DNA from: Gammaproteobacteria bacterium
GTDB lineage: Bacteria; Pseudomonadota; Gammaproteobacteria; Magnimaribacterales; Magnimaribacteraceae
NCBI GenBank assembly: GCA_004214065.1
Contig: SGZM01000002.1
Span: forward strand, 1-64,000
DNA length: 64,000 nt
Direction of reading: 5' to 3'
This document shows, in pieces, positions 19,992-28,409 of this stretch (position 1 is the first letter of the stretch; the number at the start of each line of letters is the position of its first letter). The notes under the pieces are model-generated. The model saw nothing but the letters and a program-made list of their open reading frames with translations. It had not been told where the DNA came from and made no database searches. The position numbers and the translations under genes were made by a program.

Positions 19992-20621
19992 ATGAAAGTA
20001 AAGGATAAACCATTTGTGTTGGCCTTGCCAAAAGGTAGGGTTTTTGATGATTTTATACCTGTATTGCAAGATACGGAGTTTGCCTTGAAGGACGATCCGC
20101 AAAATTCAAGAAAGATGCTTCTTGATACAAAGAGACCAGAAGTAAAAATCTTGGTTATCAGAGGTTGGGATGTTCCTACTTATATAACTTCGGGTGCAGC
20201 TCATTTAGGAGTTGTTGGAAAAGATATTTTGAAAGAAAAGGAAGAAGAGGAGTTTGTGGAGTTAGCTGATTTAGGAATAGGTAAGTGCCGATTATCTCTA
20301 GCAGGTAACGAAAATCTTTTACTGGGTTCAAGTAAGTTAAAAATAGCCACAAAATACCCCAAAGCAGCGACTAAGTTCATGGAATCTATAGGAATTCAAG
20401 CTGAAATTATCTATCTTCATGGAGCACAAGAAATAGCGCCTATACTTGGATTATCGGATGCAATCATTGACTTAGTTGATACTGGTAAGACTTTAAAAGA
20501 AAATGGACTTGAAGAAATAAAATTTATTTCAGATATATCAACTCGACTGATCGCAAATAAAGCTTCACTTAAAACACAATCTAAATTAATAAATGAAATT
20601 AAAGAGGCTCTTTCAAAATGA
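19992..20621 (+). CDS. hisG: ATP phosphoribosyltransferase, short form
   Basis: A 209-residue HisG catalysing the first step of histidine synthesis. The N-terminal ALPKGRVFDD, GVVGKDIL and the PRPP loop IIDLVDTGKTLKENGL are diagnostic. It lacks the C-terminal regulatory domain of the long form, so by family knowledge it should need a separate HisZ regulatory subunit, not seen in this window. It overlaps hisD by 4 bases (ATGA). Confidence 0.96.
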   Translation: MKVKDKPFVLALPKGRVFDDFIPVLQDTEFALKDDPQNSRKMLLDTKRPEVKILVIRGWDVPTYITSGAAHLGVVGKDILKEKEEEEFVELADLGIGKCRLSLAGNENLLLGSSKLKIATKYPKAATKFMESIGIQAEIIYLHGAQEIAPILGLSDAIIDLVDTGKTLKENGLEEIKFISDISTRLIANKASLKTQSKLINEIKEALSK

Positions 20622-21916
20622 TTGTCTTTAATGAATTAGATACAAAAAAGAAGGGGTTTGAAGAAGAATTCTCATCTTTTTTAAGTCAAAAGAACTCGAT
20701 TGATGATGACTTAGTTAACTCTGTAAGAGATATTATTTCATCAATTAGAAAAAATGGTGACGAGTCTCTAAGAAGTCTTACTCTTAGATATGATAATCAT
20801 GATGTTGAAAATTTTTTACTGACTGAGAGAGAGATCAAGGCAAGCTTGGCAAGGATTGATAAAGATTTATTAAGATCATTAGAATACTCTTATAACAATA
20901 TTTTTGCTTATCAGTCAGATTGTTACAAGAATTTGAATTTAAGTTCCATCGATCGAGAAATAACTAGAAAATTTCGACCAGTAAGGTCAATAGCAATGTA
21001 TATCCCAGGTGGAAAAGCTTCTTACCCTTCAACGGTGTTGATGGCAGCTGCGCCGGCTCAAGCAGCAGGAGTCAAGGAAATATACCTAACAACACCTTCT
21101 GTTAATGGGGAAATAAATGATCTCACAATAGCTGCTGCTGTTATTGCTGGAATTGATAAGATTTATAAGATGGGCGGTGCTCAGGCAATAGCCGCATTTG
21201 CTCTTGGAACAGAACAAGTCCCAAAGGTTGATAAGATAATAGGACCGGGAAACATATATGTGGCAGAAGCTAAGAGACAGTTATATGGTGAGGTTGGTAT
21301 TGATTCTATTGCCGGGCCGTCAGAAATCGTAGTTCTCGCTGATGAAAGTTCTGATTCAGAGATAGTTGCTTGGGATTTAATGGCTCAGGCTGAGCATGAT
21401 GTTGATGCCTCTTCAATCCTAGTTTCCTCTTGTATGAAAACCATCTCAGAAGTTAAAGAAATTATTAATAATGAAATTCATCAACTAGAAAGAAAAGAAA
21501 TTATAAAAGAGTCATTAGAAAAAAATGGAATTATTATTGCGATTAATTCATTACAAGATTCTTCTAATATTATAAACCGTCTGGCTCCCGAACATTTACA
21601 TCTTGCCTATGACCATAATGAAAACTCGGAAGAGAAGAATTTAATTGCTGGGTTGATTTTAAAAGGTATGAATTCTGCTAATTCCTTTTCTGACTATGTC
21701 TTAGGTCCAAGTCATATACTGCCAACAAGCACCTCATCTAGATTTAGTTCCCCGTTATCAGTAGAAGATTTTTTAGTAAGTTATAGTTATGTGTCTTTAG
21801 ATAAGGCAAATAATCCAGCTAGATATAAAGAATATATAGACCACACTTCAATTATAGCCAGGGCAGAGGGACTTTCTGCTCATGCCATAGCAGCTGAAAA
21901 AAGATTAAAAAATTAA
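20618..21916 (+). CDS. hisD: Histidinol dehydrogenase
   Basis: A 432-residue zinc enzyme oxidising histidinol to histidine in two NAD-dependent steps. PGGKASYPSTVLMAAAPAQAAGV, the GPGNIYVAEAKRQL motif, GPSEIVVLAD, MAQAEHDVDA, and the C-terminal zinc-ligand region around GPSHILPTS and LSAHAIAAEKR are all present. Its stop codon shares TTAA with the stop of the convergent protease gene. hisC, which follows in Pseudomonas, is absent. Confidence 0.98.
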   Translation: MIVFNELDTKKKGFEEEFSSFLSQKNSIDDDLVNSVRDIISSIRKNGDESLRSLTLRYDNHDVENFLLTEREIKASLARIDKDLLRSLEYSYNNIFAYQSDCYKNLNLSSIDREITRKFRPVRSIAMYIPGGKASYPSTVLMAAAPAQAAGVKEIYLTTPSVNGEINDLTIAAAVIAGIDKIYKMGGAQAIAAFALGTEQVPKVDKIIGPGNIYVAEAKRQLYGEVGIDSIAGPSEIVVLADESSDSEIVAWDLMAQAEHDVDASSILVSSCMKTISEVKEIINNEIHQLERKEIIKESLEKNGIIIAINSLQDSSNIINRLAPEHLHLAYDHNENSEEKNLIAGLILKGMNSANSFSDYVLGPSHILPTSTSSRFSSPLSVEDFLVSYSYVSLDKANNPARYKEYIDHTSIIARAEGLSAHAIAAEKRLKN

Positions 21917-22962
21917 TTTATTCTTTCAGTCGTAAAAGCAAGTTCTAATATTTGATTGTTTCTTTCAATTTCTAAAAAAATGTCGTCACCAGGCTTAGAT
22001 CTCGCAAAAGTTTTATAAAGATTTTCATATGAAGCTTTATTGTTATCAATAGAGATTAAAATATCATTTTTTAGGAGTCCTCCTTTCGCAGCTGGTCCAT
22101 TTTTCGCAACTTGATCAATAACTATTTGGCCCTTGAGCAATAAACTCTGTCTATCTATACTAAAACCCAGCCATCCACGCCTAACTTCACCATACTGTAT
22201 TAAATCACTTACTATCTCCAGGGCAGATGTAGAGGGAATTGCTAGCCCAATACCTTCTGAACCTCCAGTTGAAGATCTTATTAATGTGTTAATACCAATT
22301 AGCCTTCCATTGGTATCGATTAAAGCTCCACCTGAGTTTCCTCGATTAATAGACGCGTCTGTTTGAATATAGTTTGAATAAGGGTTATCAAATTCTCTTC
22401 CACTAGCACTTATTATCCCCATGCTTACGGATTGGCCCAGGCCATAAGGGTTCCCTATGGCCAGAACAATATCTCCCACGTTTACACTGTCAGAGTCTTC
22501 TATCTCAATAGAAGGAAATGATACTTCGGAATCTTGTATTTTAAGGACAGCCAGATCAGTACCTTTATCTATACCGACCAGCTGAGCAATGAATTTTCTT
22601 CCATCACTGAGCTCAACAATAACTCTTATAAATTTTTCACCAACTACATGCTGATTTGTGAGTATATAGCCGTCTGAACTTAAGATAACTCCTGACCCTA
22701 AACTTGTTTTAATTTGCTCATTAGAGCCGAATATAGAATTAAGCTTTTGAGTGTACCGACTCCTTTTACTAATAATCTGTTCACTGTATATATTTACAAC
22801 AGCAGGAGACGCTTTCTTTATAGCCGCGTTGTAAGAGTAATTTAAATCTTCAGTTTTAGTATGCGTGGGCTCTGTTATTTCTGAAAAAAATAAATATAAA
22901 AAAATACTAGCTAAACCGGCTCCTATAAGCGTGGCTCCAATCAATTTAATATAGTTGTTCAT
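21913..22962 (-). CDS. DegS/AlgW-type periplasmic serine protease
   Basis: A 349-residue HtrA-family protease anchored by one N-terminal helix (residues ~5-26). The catalytic triad reads H105 (LTNQHVVG), D136 (GTDLAVLK) and S210 (RGNSGGALID), followed by a single PDZ domain at ~255-345. One membrane anchor plus one PDZ is the DegS/AlgW plan, which cleaves the anti-sigma factor RseA/MucA in the envelope stress response. Its place after hisD matches Pseudomonas algW. No rseA is in the window. The 3' end overlaps hisD by 4 bases, tail to tail. Confidence 0.92.
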   Translation of the reverse strand: MNNYIKLIGATLIGAGLASIFLYLFFSEITEPTHTKTEDLNYSYNAAIKKASPAVVNIYSEQIISKRSRYTQKLNSIFGSNEQIKTSLGSGVILSSDGYILTNQHVVGEKFIRVIVELSDGRKFIAQLVGIDKGTDLAVLKIQDSEVSFPSIEIEDSDSVNVGDIVLAIGNPYGLGQSVSMGIISASGREFDNPYSNYIQTDASINRGNSGGALIDTNGRLIGINTLIRSSTGGSEGIGLAIPSTSALEIVSDLIQYGEVRRGWLGFSIDRQSLLLKGQIVIDQVAKNGPAAKGGLLKNDILISIDNNKASYENLYKTFARSKPGDDIFLEIERNNQILELAFTTERIN

Positions 22963-23046
22963 TTCTTTTTTAGACCTTAATAATAATTTATATTTACTTA
23001 TTTACACCTAATTTTAATTAGACATCATAATTCTCTAAAGTTCTTG

Positions 23047-23075
23047 TTGAATAAGAAGGTTGTACACAGTAAAAT
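23047..23075 (+). promoter_or_regulatory. Promoter of rplM-rpsI(-petABC)
   Basis: TTGAAT and TAAAAT are separated by exactly 17 bases, 38 bases before the rplM ATG. The -10 is followed by a GC-rich discriminator (GCGCCCGCC), unusual in this AT-rich genome and typical of growth-rate and ppGpp-regulated ribosomal promoters. The rest of the 150-base gap (22963-23112) shows nothing else. Confidence 0.65.
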
Positions 23076-23112
23076 GCGCCCGCCTGCGTATTAAGTCAAC
23101 TAAACTATCATA

Positions 23113-23541
23113 ATGAGAACTGAAAGTTACAAAAAGTCAGATATAGAAGAATCCTGGATTTTATTGGATGCCAAAGGAAAAACCCTCGGAAGGTTTGCAA
23201 CTGAAATAGCCAAAATACTATCTGGGAAGAATAAACCTGAATATACACCTAATGCAGATTTAGGTGATTTCGTTGTAGTAGTAAATGCTAGTGCAATAAA
23301 CGTAACTGGTAAGAAGCTAGATCAAAAATTATATCATCGTCATTCAGGTTATCCAGGTGGAATAAAATCCAAACCTCTAAAAGATATTATGGAAAATAGT
23401 GCAAGCGAAGCAATAAAAAGCGCTGTTAAGGGCATGTTGCCAAAAAGTAAACTCGGAAGACAGATGTTCACTAAGTTAAAAGTTTACGATGATGAACATC
23501 ACCCTCATGCAGCTCAAAAACCTGTCACATTAGAACTATAG
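23113..23541 (+). CDS. rplM: 50S ribosomal protein L13
   Basis: A 142-residue L13, the E. coli length. Conserved segments are [44 protein letters not shown] and the C-terminal [20 protein letters not shown]13 binds 23S rRNA early in 50S assembly and in E. coli represses its own operon with S9. rpsI begins 9 bases later. Confidence 0.98.
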   Translation: MRTESYKKSDIEESWILLDAKGKTLGRFATEIAKILSGKNKPEYTPNADLGDFVVVVNASAINVTGKKLDQKLYHRHSGYPGGIKSKPLKDIMENSASEAIKSAVKGMLPKSKLGRQMFTKLKVYDDEHHPHAAQKPVTLEL

Positions 23542-23550
23542 GAAAGAAAA

Positions 23551-23937
23551 TTGGATCAAATTATAACAGTCGGAAGAAGAAAAACCTCAACAGCAAGAGT
23601 GTTTCTCCAGAAGGGTTCAGGTGAGATCACCGTTAATAAAAAGAAGTTAGAAGTTTACTTCGGAAGAGAAGTAGCACAAATGGTTGTAAAACAGCCCCTC
23701 GTATCTACAGAACTTACTCAAGGTGTAGACATCAAGGCCACAGTCTCTGGTGGAGGAAGTTTCGGCCAGGCGGGAGCAATTAGATTAGGAATTGCCAGAG
23801 CTTTAATAGAGTACGATGAAACACTTAAACCTATTTTAAAGAAAGAAGGTTTTCTCACTAGAGATTCTAGGAAAGTTGAAAGGAAAAAAGTAGGTCTTAG
23901 AAAAGCTAGAAAAAGACCGCAATATTCAAAAAGGTAA
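23551..23937 (+). CDS. rpsI: 30S ribosomal protein S9
   Basis: A 128-residue S9 starting with TTG behind GGAAAGAAAA. Family hallmarks are [43 protein letters not shown] and the basic C-terminal tail ending RPQYSKR, which reaches the P-site tRNA. It is co-transcribed with rplM; petA starts 1 base after its stop. Confidence 0.97.
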   Translation: MDQIITVGRRKTSTARVFLQKGSGEITVNKKKLEVYFGREVAQMVVKQPLVSTELTQGVDIKATVSGGGSFGQAGAIRLGIARALIEYDETLKPILKKEGFLTRDSRKVERKKVGLRKARKRPQYSKR

Positions 23938-23938
23938 T

Positions 23939-24535
23939 ATGCAACCAAAATCTCCTCCTAATCCGGGAAGAAGAAAATTTCTCATTGGTGCTACCTCTGC
24001 AGTAGGCGCAGTTGGTATAGCGGGAGCAGCTGTTCCTTTTATAAGTGCTTTTAATCCAAGTGCGGCAGCAGAGGCTGCCGGCGCTCCTGCTATTGCAGAC
24101 ATAGGTAAACTGGCTCCTGGTGAGATGATTATTGTTGAATGGAGGGGAACTCCTATCTATGTCGTTAAACATTCTGATGAGTCAATTCAAGAAATAGATA
24201 AAAACCTTGAAAGGCTTGCAGATCCAGATTCTGAAACAGAAGTCCAACCTCTTTATGCTAAGAATAAATACAGATCCAGAAAACCAGGTATATCAGTACT
24301 TTCTGCTGTATGCACTCATTTAGGTTGCGCTCCTAAGTACTATCCGCAACTCGGAGTAGTAGACTTTGATTCTGAATGGCAAGGAGGCTTCTTTTGTCCA
24401 TGTCATGGATCTAAGTTTGATTTAGCAGGAAGAGTTTATTCTGGTGTTCCCGCACCTGACAATTTAGCTGTGCCCCCACATTACTTTAAGACTGATGACA
24501 TCCTGGTCATCGGAGAAGATGGAGATTTAGCTTAA
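23939..24535 (+). CDS. petA: Rieske iron-sulfur subunit of cytochrome bc1
   Basis: A 198-residue Rieske protein. The N terminus has a twin-arginine type signal/anchor (RRKFLIGATSAVGAVGIAG). Cluster ligands are C125 and H127 in CTHLGC, and C153 and H156 in CPCHGS; C130 and C155 would form the stabilising disulfide. It carries electrons from ubiquinol to cytochrome c1. It forms petABC with its neighbours and overlaps petB by 1 base. Confidence 0.97.
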   Translation: MQPKSPPNPGRRKFLIGATSAVGAVGIAGAAVPFISAFNPSAAAEAAGAPAIADIGKLAPGEMIIVEWRGTPIYVVKHSDESIQEIDKNLERLADPDSETEVQPLYAKNKYRSRKPGISVLSAVCTHLGCAPKYYPQLGVVDFDSEWQGGFFCPCHGSKFDLAGRVYSGVPAPDNLAVPPHYFKTDDILVIGEDGDLA

Positions 24536-25773
24536 TGGTTACAAAAATAATGAACTGGTTCGATGATAGATTGCCCCTTACCGCCACTATCGAAAGACAT
24601 TTAACAAAGTACCCTGCACCTATCAATATGAACATTTGGTATCTAGCAGGTGTCTTGTTGGTAGTTGTTTTGGTTATACAATTAGCATCAGGTATATGGC
24701 TCTTAATGAATTATGAGCCTACCGCTGAAGGAGCTTTTGCCTCGATTCAATATATTATGAGAGATGTAGAATATGGTTACATCATTCGTTACATGCACAC
24801 AACGGGAGCATCTGCATTTTTTGCTTTGATATTCTTGCATATGTTCAGAGGTATGATGTACGGCTCTTATCAAAAACCAAGAGAGCTACTATGGGTTCTG
24901 GGATGGATCACTTACCTTCTTCTATGTATGCTTGGCTTTACGGGTTACGTTTTGCCATGGGGCCAAATGTCCTTTTGGGCTGCACAAGTAATAATGTCTT
25001 TATTTGGTTCAATCCCTTACATTGGTGAAGATTTACTTACTTGGATTAGGGGTGATTATCTTATATCAGGTATAACCTTAAATAGACTTTTCGCTTTTCA
25101 TGTAGTTTTACTTCCTTTGGCTTTAATTGCCGTTGTTTTTGTTCACATCTTAGCGCTCCACGAAGTTGGTTCTAATAATCCTGATGGTGTTGATGTTAAG
25201 AAGTTTAAAGATGAAGATGGGGTGCCTCTAGATACAAAACCCTTCTTTCCATATGACATAACCCATGACCTCTATGCTATAGGCGTTTTCTTGATTTTCT
25301 TTGTAACTATCATGTTCTTTTATCCAGACGGCGGAGGATATGTTATTGAATATGTGAACTACGAAGCTGCAGATAATCTTAAAACTCCAGAGCATATTGT
25401 CCCTTCATGGTATTACACTCCTTATTATGCAATGTTGAGAGCTGTTACTTTCCCTTTATTCGGATTAACGGCTAAGTTTTTAGGATTTGTTGTAATGGCA
25501 GCTGGAATAGCTATATTCGTTGCTCTTCCATGGTTAGACAGAAGTCCAGTTAAATCAATAAGATATAAAGGAAATTATAGTAAATTCTTCTTAGCTTTAT
25601 TTGTAGTTAGTTTTTTTGTCTTAGGTTACTTAGGTACAGTAACATCAACTCCAGGAAGGACGTTGGCCGCTCAAATCTTTACTGTGACTTATTTTGCTTA
25701 CTTTTTATTGATGCCTATATATACCAAGTACGAAAAATGTAAGCCTGTTCCAGATAGGGTTCAACTAGGATGA
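24535..25773 (+). CDS. petB: Cytochrome b of the bc1 complex
   Basis: A 412-residue membrane protein with two b hemes, held by His pairs in MHTTGASAFFALIFLHMFRG and FHVVLLPLALIAVVFVH. GFTGYVLPWGQMSFWAA is the Qo-site helix. The Qo 'PEWY' motif reads PSWY at residues 290-293. The full b-type core plus C-terminal helices are present, as in proteobacterial bc1. It overlaps petC by 4 bases. Confidence 0.97.
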   Translation: MVTKIMNWFDDRLPLTATIERHLTKYPAPINMNIWYLAGVLLVVVLVIQLASGIWLLMNYEPTAEGAFASIQYIMRDVEYGYIIRYMHTTGASAFFALIFLHMFRGMMYGSYQKPRELLWVLGWITYLLLCMLGFTGYVLPWGQMSFWAAQVIMSLFGSIPYIGEDLLTWIRGDYLISGITLNRLFAFHVVLLPLALIAVVFVHILALHEVGSNNPDGVDVKKFKDEDGVPLDTKPFFPYDITHDLYAIGVFLIFFVTIMFFYPDGGGYVIEYVNYEAADNLKTPEHIVPSWYYTPYYAMLRAVTFPLFGLTAKFLGFVVMAAGIAIFVALPWLDRSPVKSIRYKGNYSKFFLALFVVSFFVLGYLGTVTSTPGRTLAAQIFTVTYFAYFLLMPIYTKYEKCKPVPDRVQLG

Positions 25774-26609
25774 AAAAAACTATCTTATCAGCTTCATTAT
25801 TAGCTAGCTTAATTGCTTTGATTGCATCTGCTAATCTAAGTGCAGCAGCAGGAGCTCCTTGTGGCAATTATCTTTCTGAAGACGGTCTCACAAAAGGAGA
25901 ATGTAAAGAAGCTTATGTTGATGCATCAGATAAAGCCTCACTTCAGAGAGGAGCACAAGTCTACATGAATTATTGCTTAGGTTGCCATTCATTGAAATAC
26001 GCTAGGTATAAAAAAGTTTCTGAGGATTTAGAAATTCCTTTGAGCATGTTTCAAGATAATCTTATTTTTGGTGATCAAAAAATCGGTGATCTAATACTGG
26101 CAGGAATGGATCCTAAAGAAGCCAAAGAGTGGTTTGGAAATGCTCCTCCTGACTTGACTCTTGAAGCTGGACTACGAGGACCTGATTGGATTTACAGTTA
26201 CCTCACTAGCTTTTATATCGACGAATCTAGGCCTCTTGGAGTTAACAATAAAGTATATGAGAATGTTGGTATGCCTCATGTTCTGATTGATATGCAAGGT
26301 ACTCCAAGATCAGTTTGTAGACAAATGCCACTAATTGCTAGCAATGGAGGAATTAAACAAGATCCCTTAACAGGAGAGCAGTTAACCCAAGAAAAATGTG
26401 GTTTCCTTGAAGTTGATAATGGGACTGGTGAAATGACACCTGAAGAATTTGATCAAGCAATGTTGGACCTAACAAACTTCCTTGCTTACATGACTGACCC
26501 ATTAAAGATTGAAAGAGAAACTATAGGGACCTACGTCTTGTTATACCTCTTTATTTTCACAATGCTTAGCTATCTTCTCTACAGAGAATTTAAAAAAGAT
26601 CTTCACTAA
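25770..26609 (+). CDS. petC: Cytochrome c1
   Basis: A 279-residue cytochrome c1: signal peptide at 1-25 (ending LSAAA), the c-type heme motif C69-L-G-C72-H73, the GMPHVLIDMQG stretch with the candidate axial Met region, and a C-terminal anchor helix (YVLLYLFIFTMLSYLLYREFKK). It hands electrons to a soluble or membrane cytochrome c, implying a cytochrome c oxidase elsewhere. It ends the rplM-petC run; sspA follows after 20 bases. Confidence 0.96.
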   Translation: MKKTILSASLLASLIALIASANLSAAAGAPCGNYLSEDGLTKGECKEAYVDASDKASLQRGAQVYMNYCLGCHSLKYARYKKVSEDLEIPLSMFQDNLIFGDQKIGDLILAGMDPKEAKEWFGNAPPDLTLEAGLRGPDWIYSYLTSFYIDESRPLGVNNKVYENVGMPHVLIDMQGTPRSVCRQMPLIASNGGIKQDPLTGEQLTQEKCGFLEVDNGTGEMTPEEFDQAMLDLTNFLAYMTDPLKIERETIGTYVLLYLFIFTMLSYLLYREFKKDLH

Positions 26610-26629
26610 TTTCCGAATAGGAGTTTTTT

Positions 26630-27268
26630 ATGGTATCCCTTAGTAATAGAACGTCGATGGCACTCTTTTCAGATCCAATGGATCACTATAGCCATAGAGT
26701 CCGTATCGTAATGTGTGAAAAAGGAGTTACTAGTGAAATAATCGATACAGACATGAATAATTTAAGTTCTGAAATATTAGAAGTTAGTCCTTATGCAGAA
26801 TTGCCAGTACTTGTTGACAGAGATGTTTGCTTGTATGACTCTTTAATACTTATGGAATATTTAGATGAAAGGTTTCCTCATCCACCTCTTTTACCTGTAT
26901 ACCCAGTTTCTAGAGCTCATATCAGGTTATTCATTCAAAGAATTGAGAGAGATTGGTGTGGTTTATTTGATGAACTAATAAGTGGTAATCCCACTGAAGC
27001 CAAAGCAAAGAAACTCCGCTTGGAACTCAAGTCTCAAATACTTGCCATGTCTCCTCTTCTTAAAGAAAAACCATTTTTCATGTCTGACGAATTCAGTTTA
27101 GTAGATTGTTGTATTGCCCCTATACTATGGAGATTACCCCTGATAGGAATAGAATTGCAAAAAGATGCTAAAACAAAGCCAATATATGAATACATGCAAA
27201 GAATTTTCACCAAATCATGTTTTATAGACAGTCTCTCAGAATTAGAAAGAGATATTAGAGGTAGTTAA
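26630..27268 (+). CDS. sspA: Stringent starvation protein A
   Basis: A 212-residue protein with the glutathione-transferase fold: an N-terminal thioredoxin-like half (SDPMDHYSHRVRIVMCEKG; SPYAELPVLVDRD; YDSLILMEYLDERFPHPPLLP) and a helical C-terminal half (SLVDCCIAPILWRL). SspA binds RNA polymerase rather than acting as a transferase. In most gammaproteobacteria sspB follows; here it is missing and the convergent lpoA-like gene ends 3 bases away. Confidence 0.95.
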   Translation: MVSLSNRTSMALFSDPMDHYSHRVRIVMCEKGVTSEIIDTDMNNLSSEILEVSPYAELPVLVDRDVCLYDSLILMEYLDERFPHPPLLPVYPVSRAHIRLFIQRIERDWCGLFDELISGNPTEAKAKKLRLELKSQILAMSPLLKEKPFFMSDEFSLVDCCIAPILWRLPLIGIELQKDAKTKPIYEYMQRIFTKSCFIDSLSELERDIRGS

Positions 27269-27271
27269 CTT

Positions 27272-28402
27272 TTATAATATTTCAAATCCTTCATTAGTAA
27301 TTTTAAATACATACGGATCCCTTATTATCTGTTGCTGGCCTAGCTTTATCTTTCCTGTGAGGCCTTTATAAACAAAGTCACTCTTATTAACGCCGCCAAA
27401 TATAAGCAATAGGATTTCAAAAGAATCATATCCTGTAGCAAAATCTCTTGTCCTTTTTGTCTTAGGTATAAATTTTGGTAACTGTATGGGCATCATAATA
27501 GGCATATCAGAATTTATAGTTAAGAATAAGTCTACATCTCTAGTCTTATAAGCCTCATTGCCTTTCCAGCTATTTAGCAGAAAAAATTTAAAATCTTTTC
27601 CAGAAATATAATCTAAGGCAGGTTTTAAGTTCCTCGCTTCTTCTAATCCCACAGACAAGAAAATTGTATTAATGTCCTCCCTAACTCTACTTTCGCCAGA
27701 AATTTGAGAACCCAGTCTTCTTGATAATTTTCTTATCCTTTCTTTACTTCTATCAGCCATCATTAAATCTGAAAAAAGATCCTGACTGCTAACATCTTGC
27801 GTATATGTAGCTATCTCAATTATTTTTTTATCTTTTGCTTCAATGGCTTTTATTAATTTCTTCGCGTCATTAGTCTCATCGCTATCTAAAACAGCAAATC
27901 TTGTGTCTTGATCTTGAATTTGATCAATTAAAGCTTCTTTCTCTGATTCTCGAGATGCTATGAAAATGTACTTATATCCCTTTAGACTTTTTCTTTTATT
28001 GGAAATATAAAAGGTACTAGCTTTGCTTGATTTCTTTAAGCAAGAAATATTTGAAGAATTGGCTTCATTTTTTCTGATGTCTAAAATAATTGAAAAGGTA
28101 TCGCTTGGGTTTTGGTTACATTGCGTATTATTGACCTGGATAATTTTTATTTTAGGCTTGTAATTGATCTTTTCATTATAAAAATATGCATTTGCTAAAA
28201 AGCCTTCAACTTCTAAGGGCAGTGTTTCATTATTACCATCGCGGAAATAAAATAAATTGAATTCTGAAGGAAGAGATCTTATTTTGTAGTTAAAATCTGG
28301 CTTTTCAATTAGAGTGGTTATTGTATTACTTTGATCGTTCTTTTGAATAGATGAGCAAGCACCCATTAGAAGAATTAGCTGAAGTAATATTATATTTCTC
28401 AT
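27272..28402 (-). CDS. lpoA: LpoA-like lipoprotein (PBP1A activator), C-terminal domain only
   Basis: A 376-residue lipoprotein. The ATG at 28402 gives a short signal ending LLMGAC, with C16 as the lipidation site. Residues ~220-376 match the C-terminal domain of LpoA: SRRLGS...REDINTIFLSVGLEEARNLKPALDY, ATGYDSFEIL, and YKGLTGKIKLGQQQIIRDPYVFKI. The large N-terminal TPR domain of E. coli LpoA (678 residues in all) is absent. It is transcribed divergently from rsmI as in E. coli, with only 7 bases between the two start codons. Confidence 0.85.
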   Translation of the reverse strand: MRNIILLQLILLMGACSSIQKNDQSNTITTLIEKPDFNYKIRSLPSEFNLFYFRDGNNETLPLEVEGFLANAYFYNEKINYKPKIKIIQVNNTQCNQNPSDTFSIILDIRKNEANSSNISCLKKSSKASTFYISNKRKSLKGYKYIFIASRESEKEALIDQIQDQDTRFAVLDSDETNDAKKLIKAIEAKDKKIIEIATYTQDVSSQDLFSDLMMADRSKERIRKLSRRLGSQISGESRVREDINTIFLSVGLEEARNLKPALDYISGKDFKFFLLNSWKGNEAYKTRDVDLFLTINSDMPIMMPIQLPKFIPKTKRTRDFATGYDSFEILLLIFGGVNKSDFVYKGLTGKIKLGQQQIIRDPYVFKITNEGFEIL

Positions 28403-28409
28403 ATTAATT

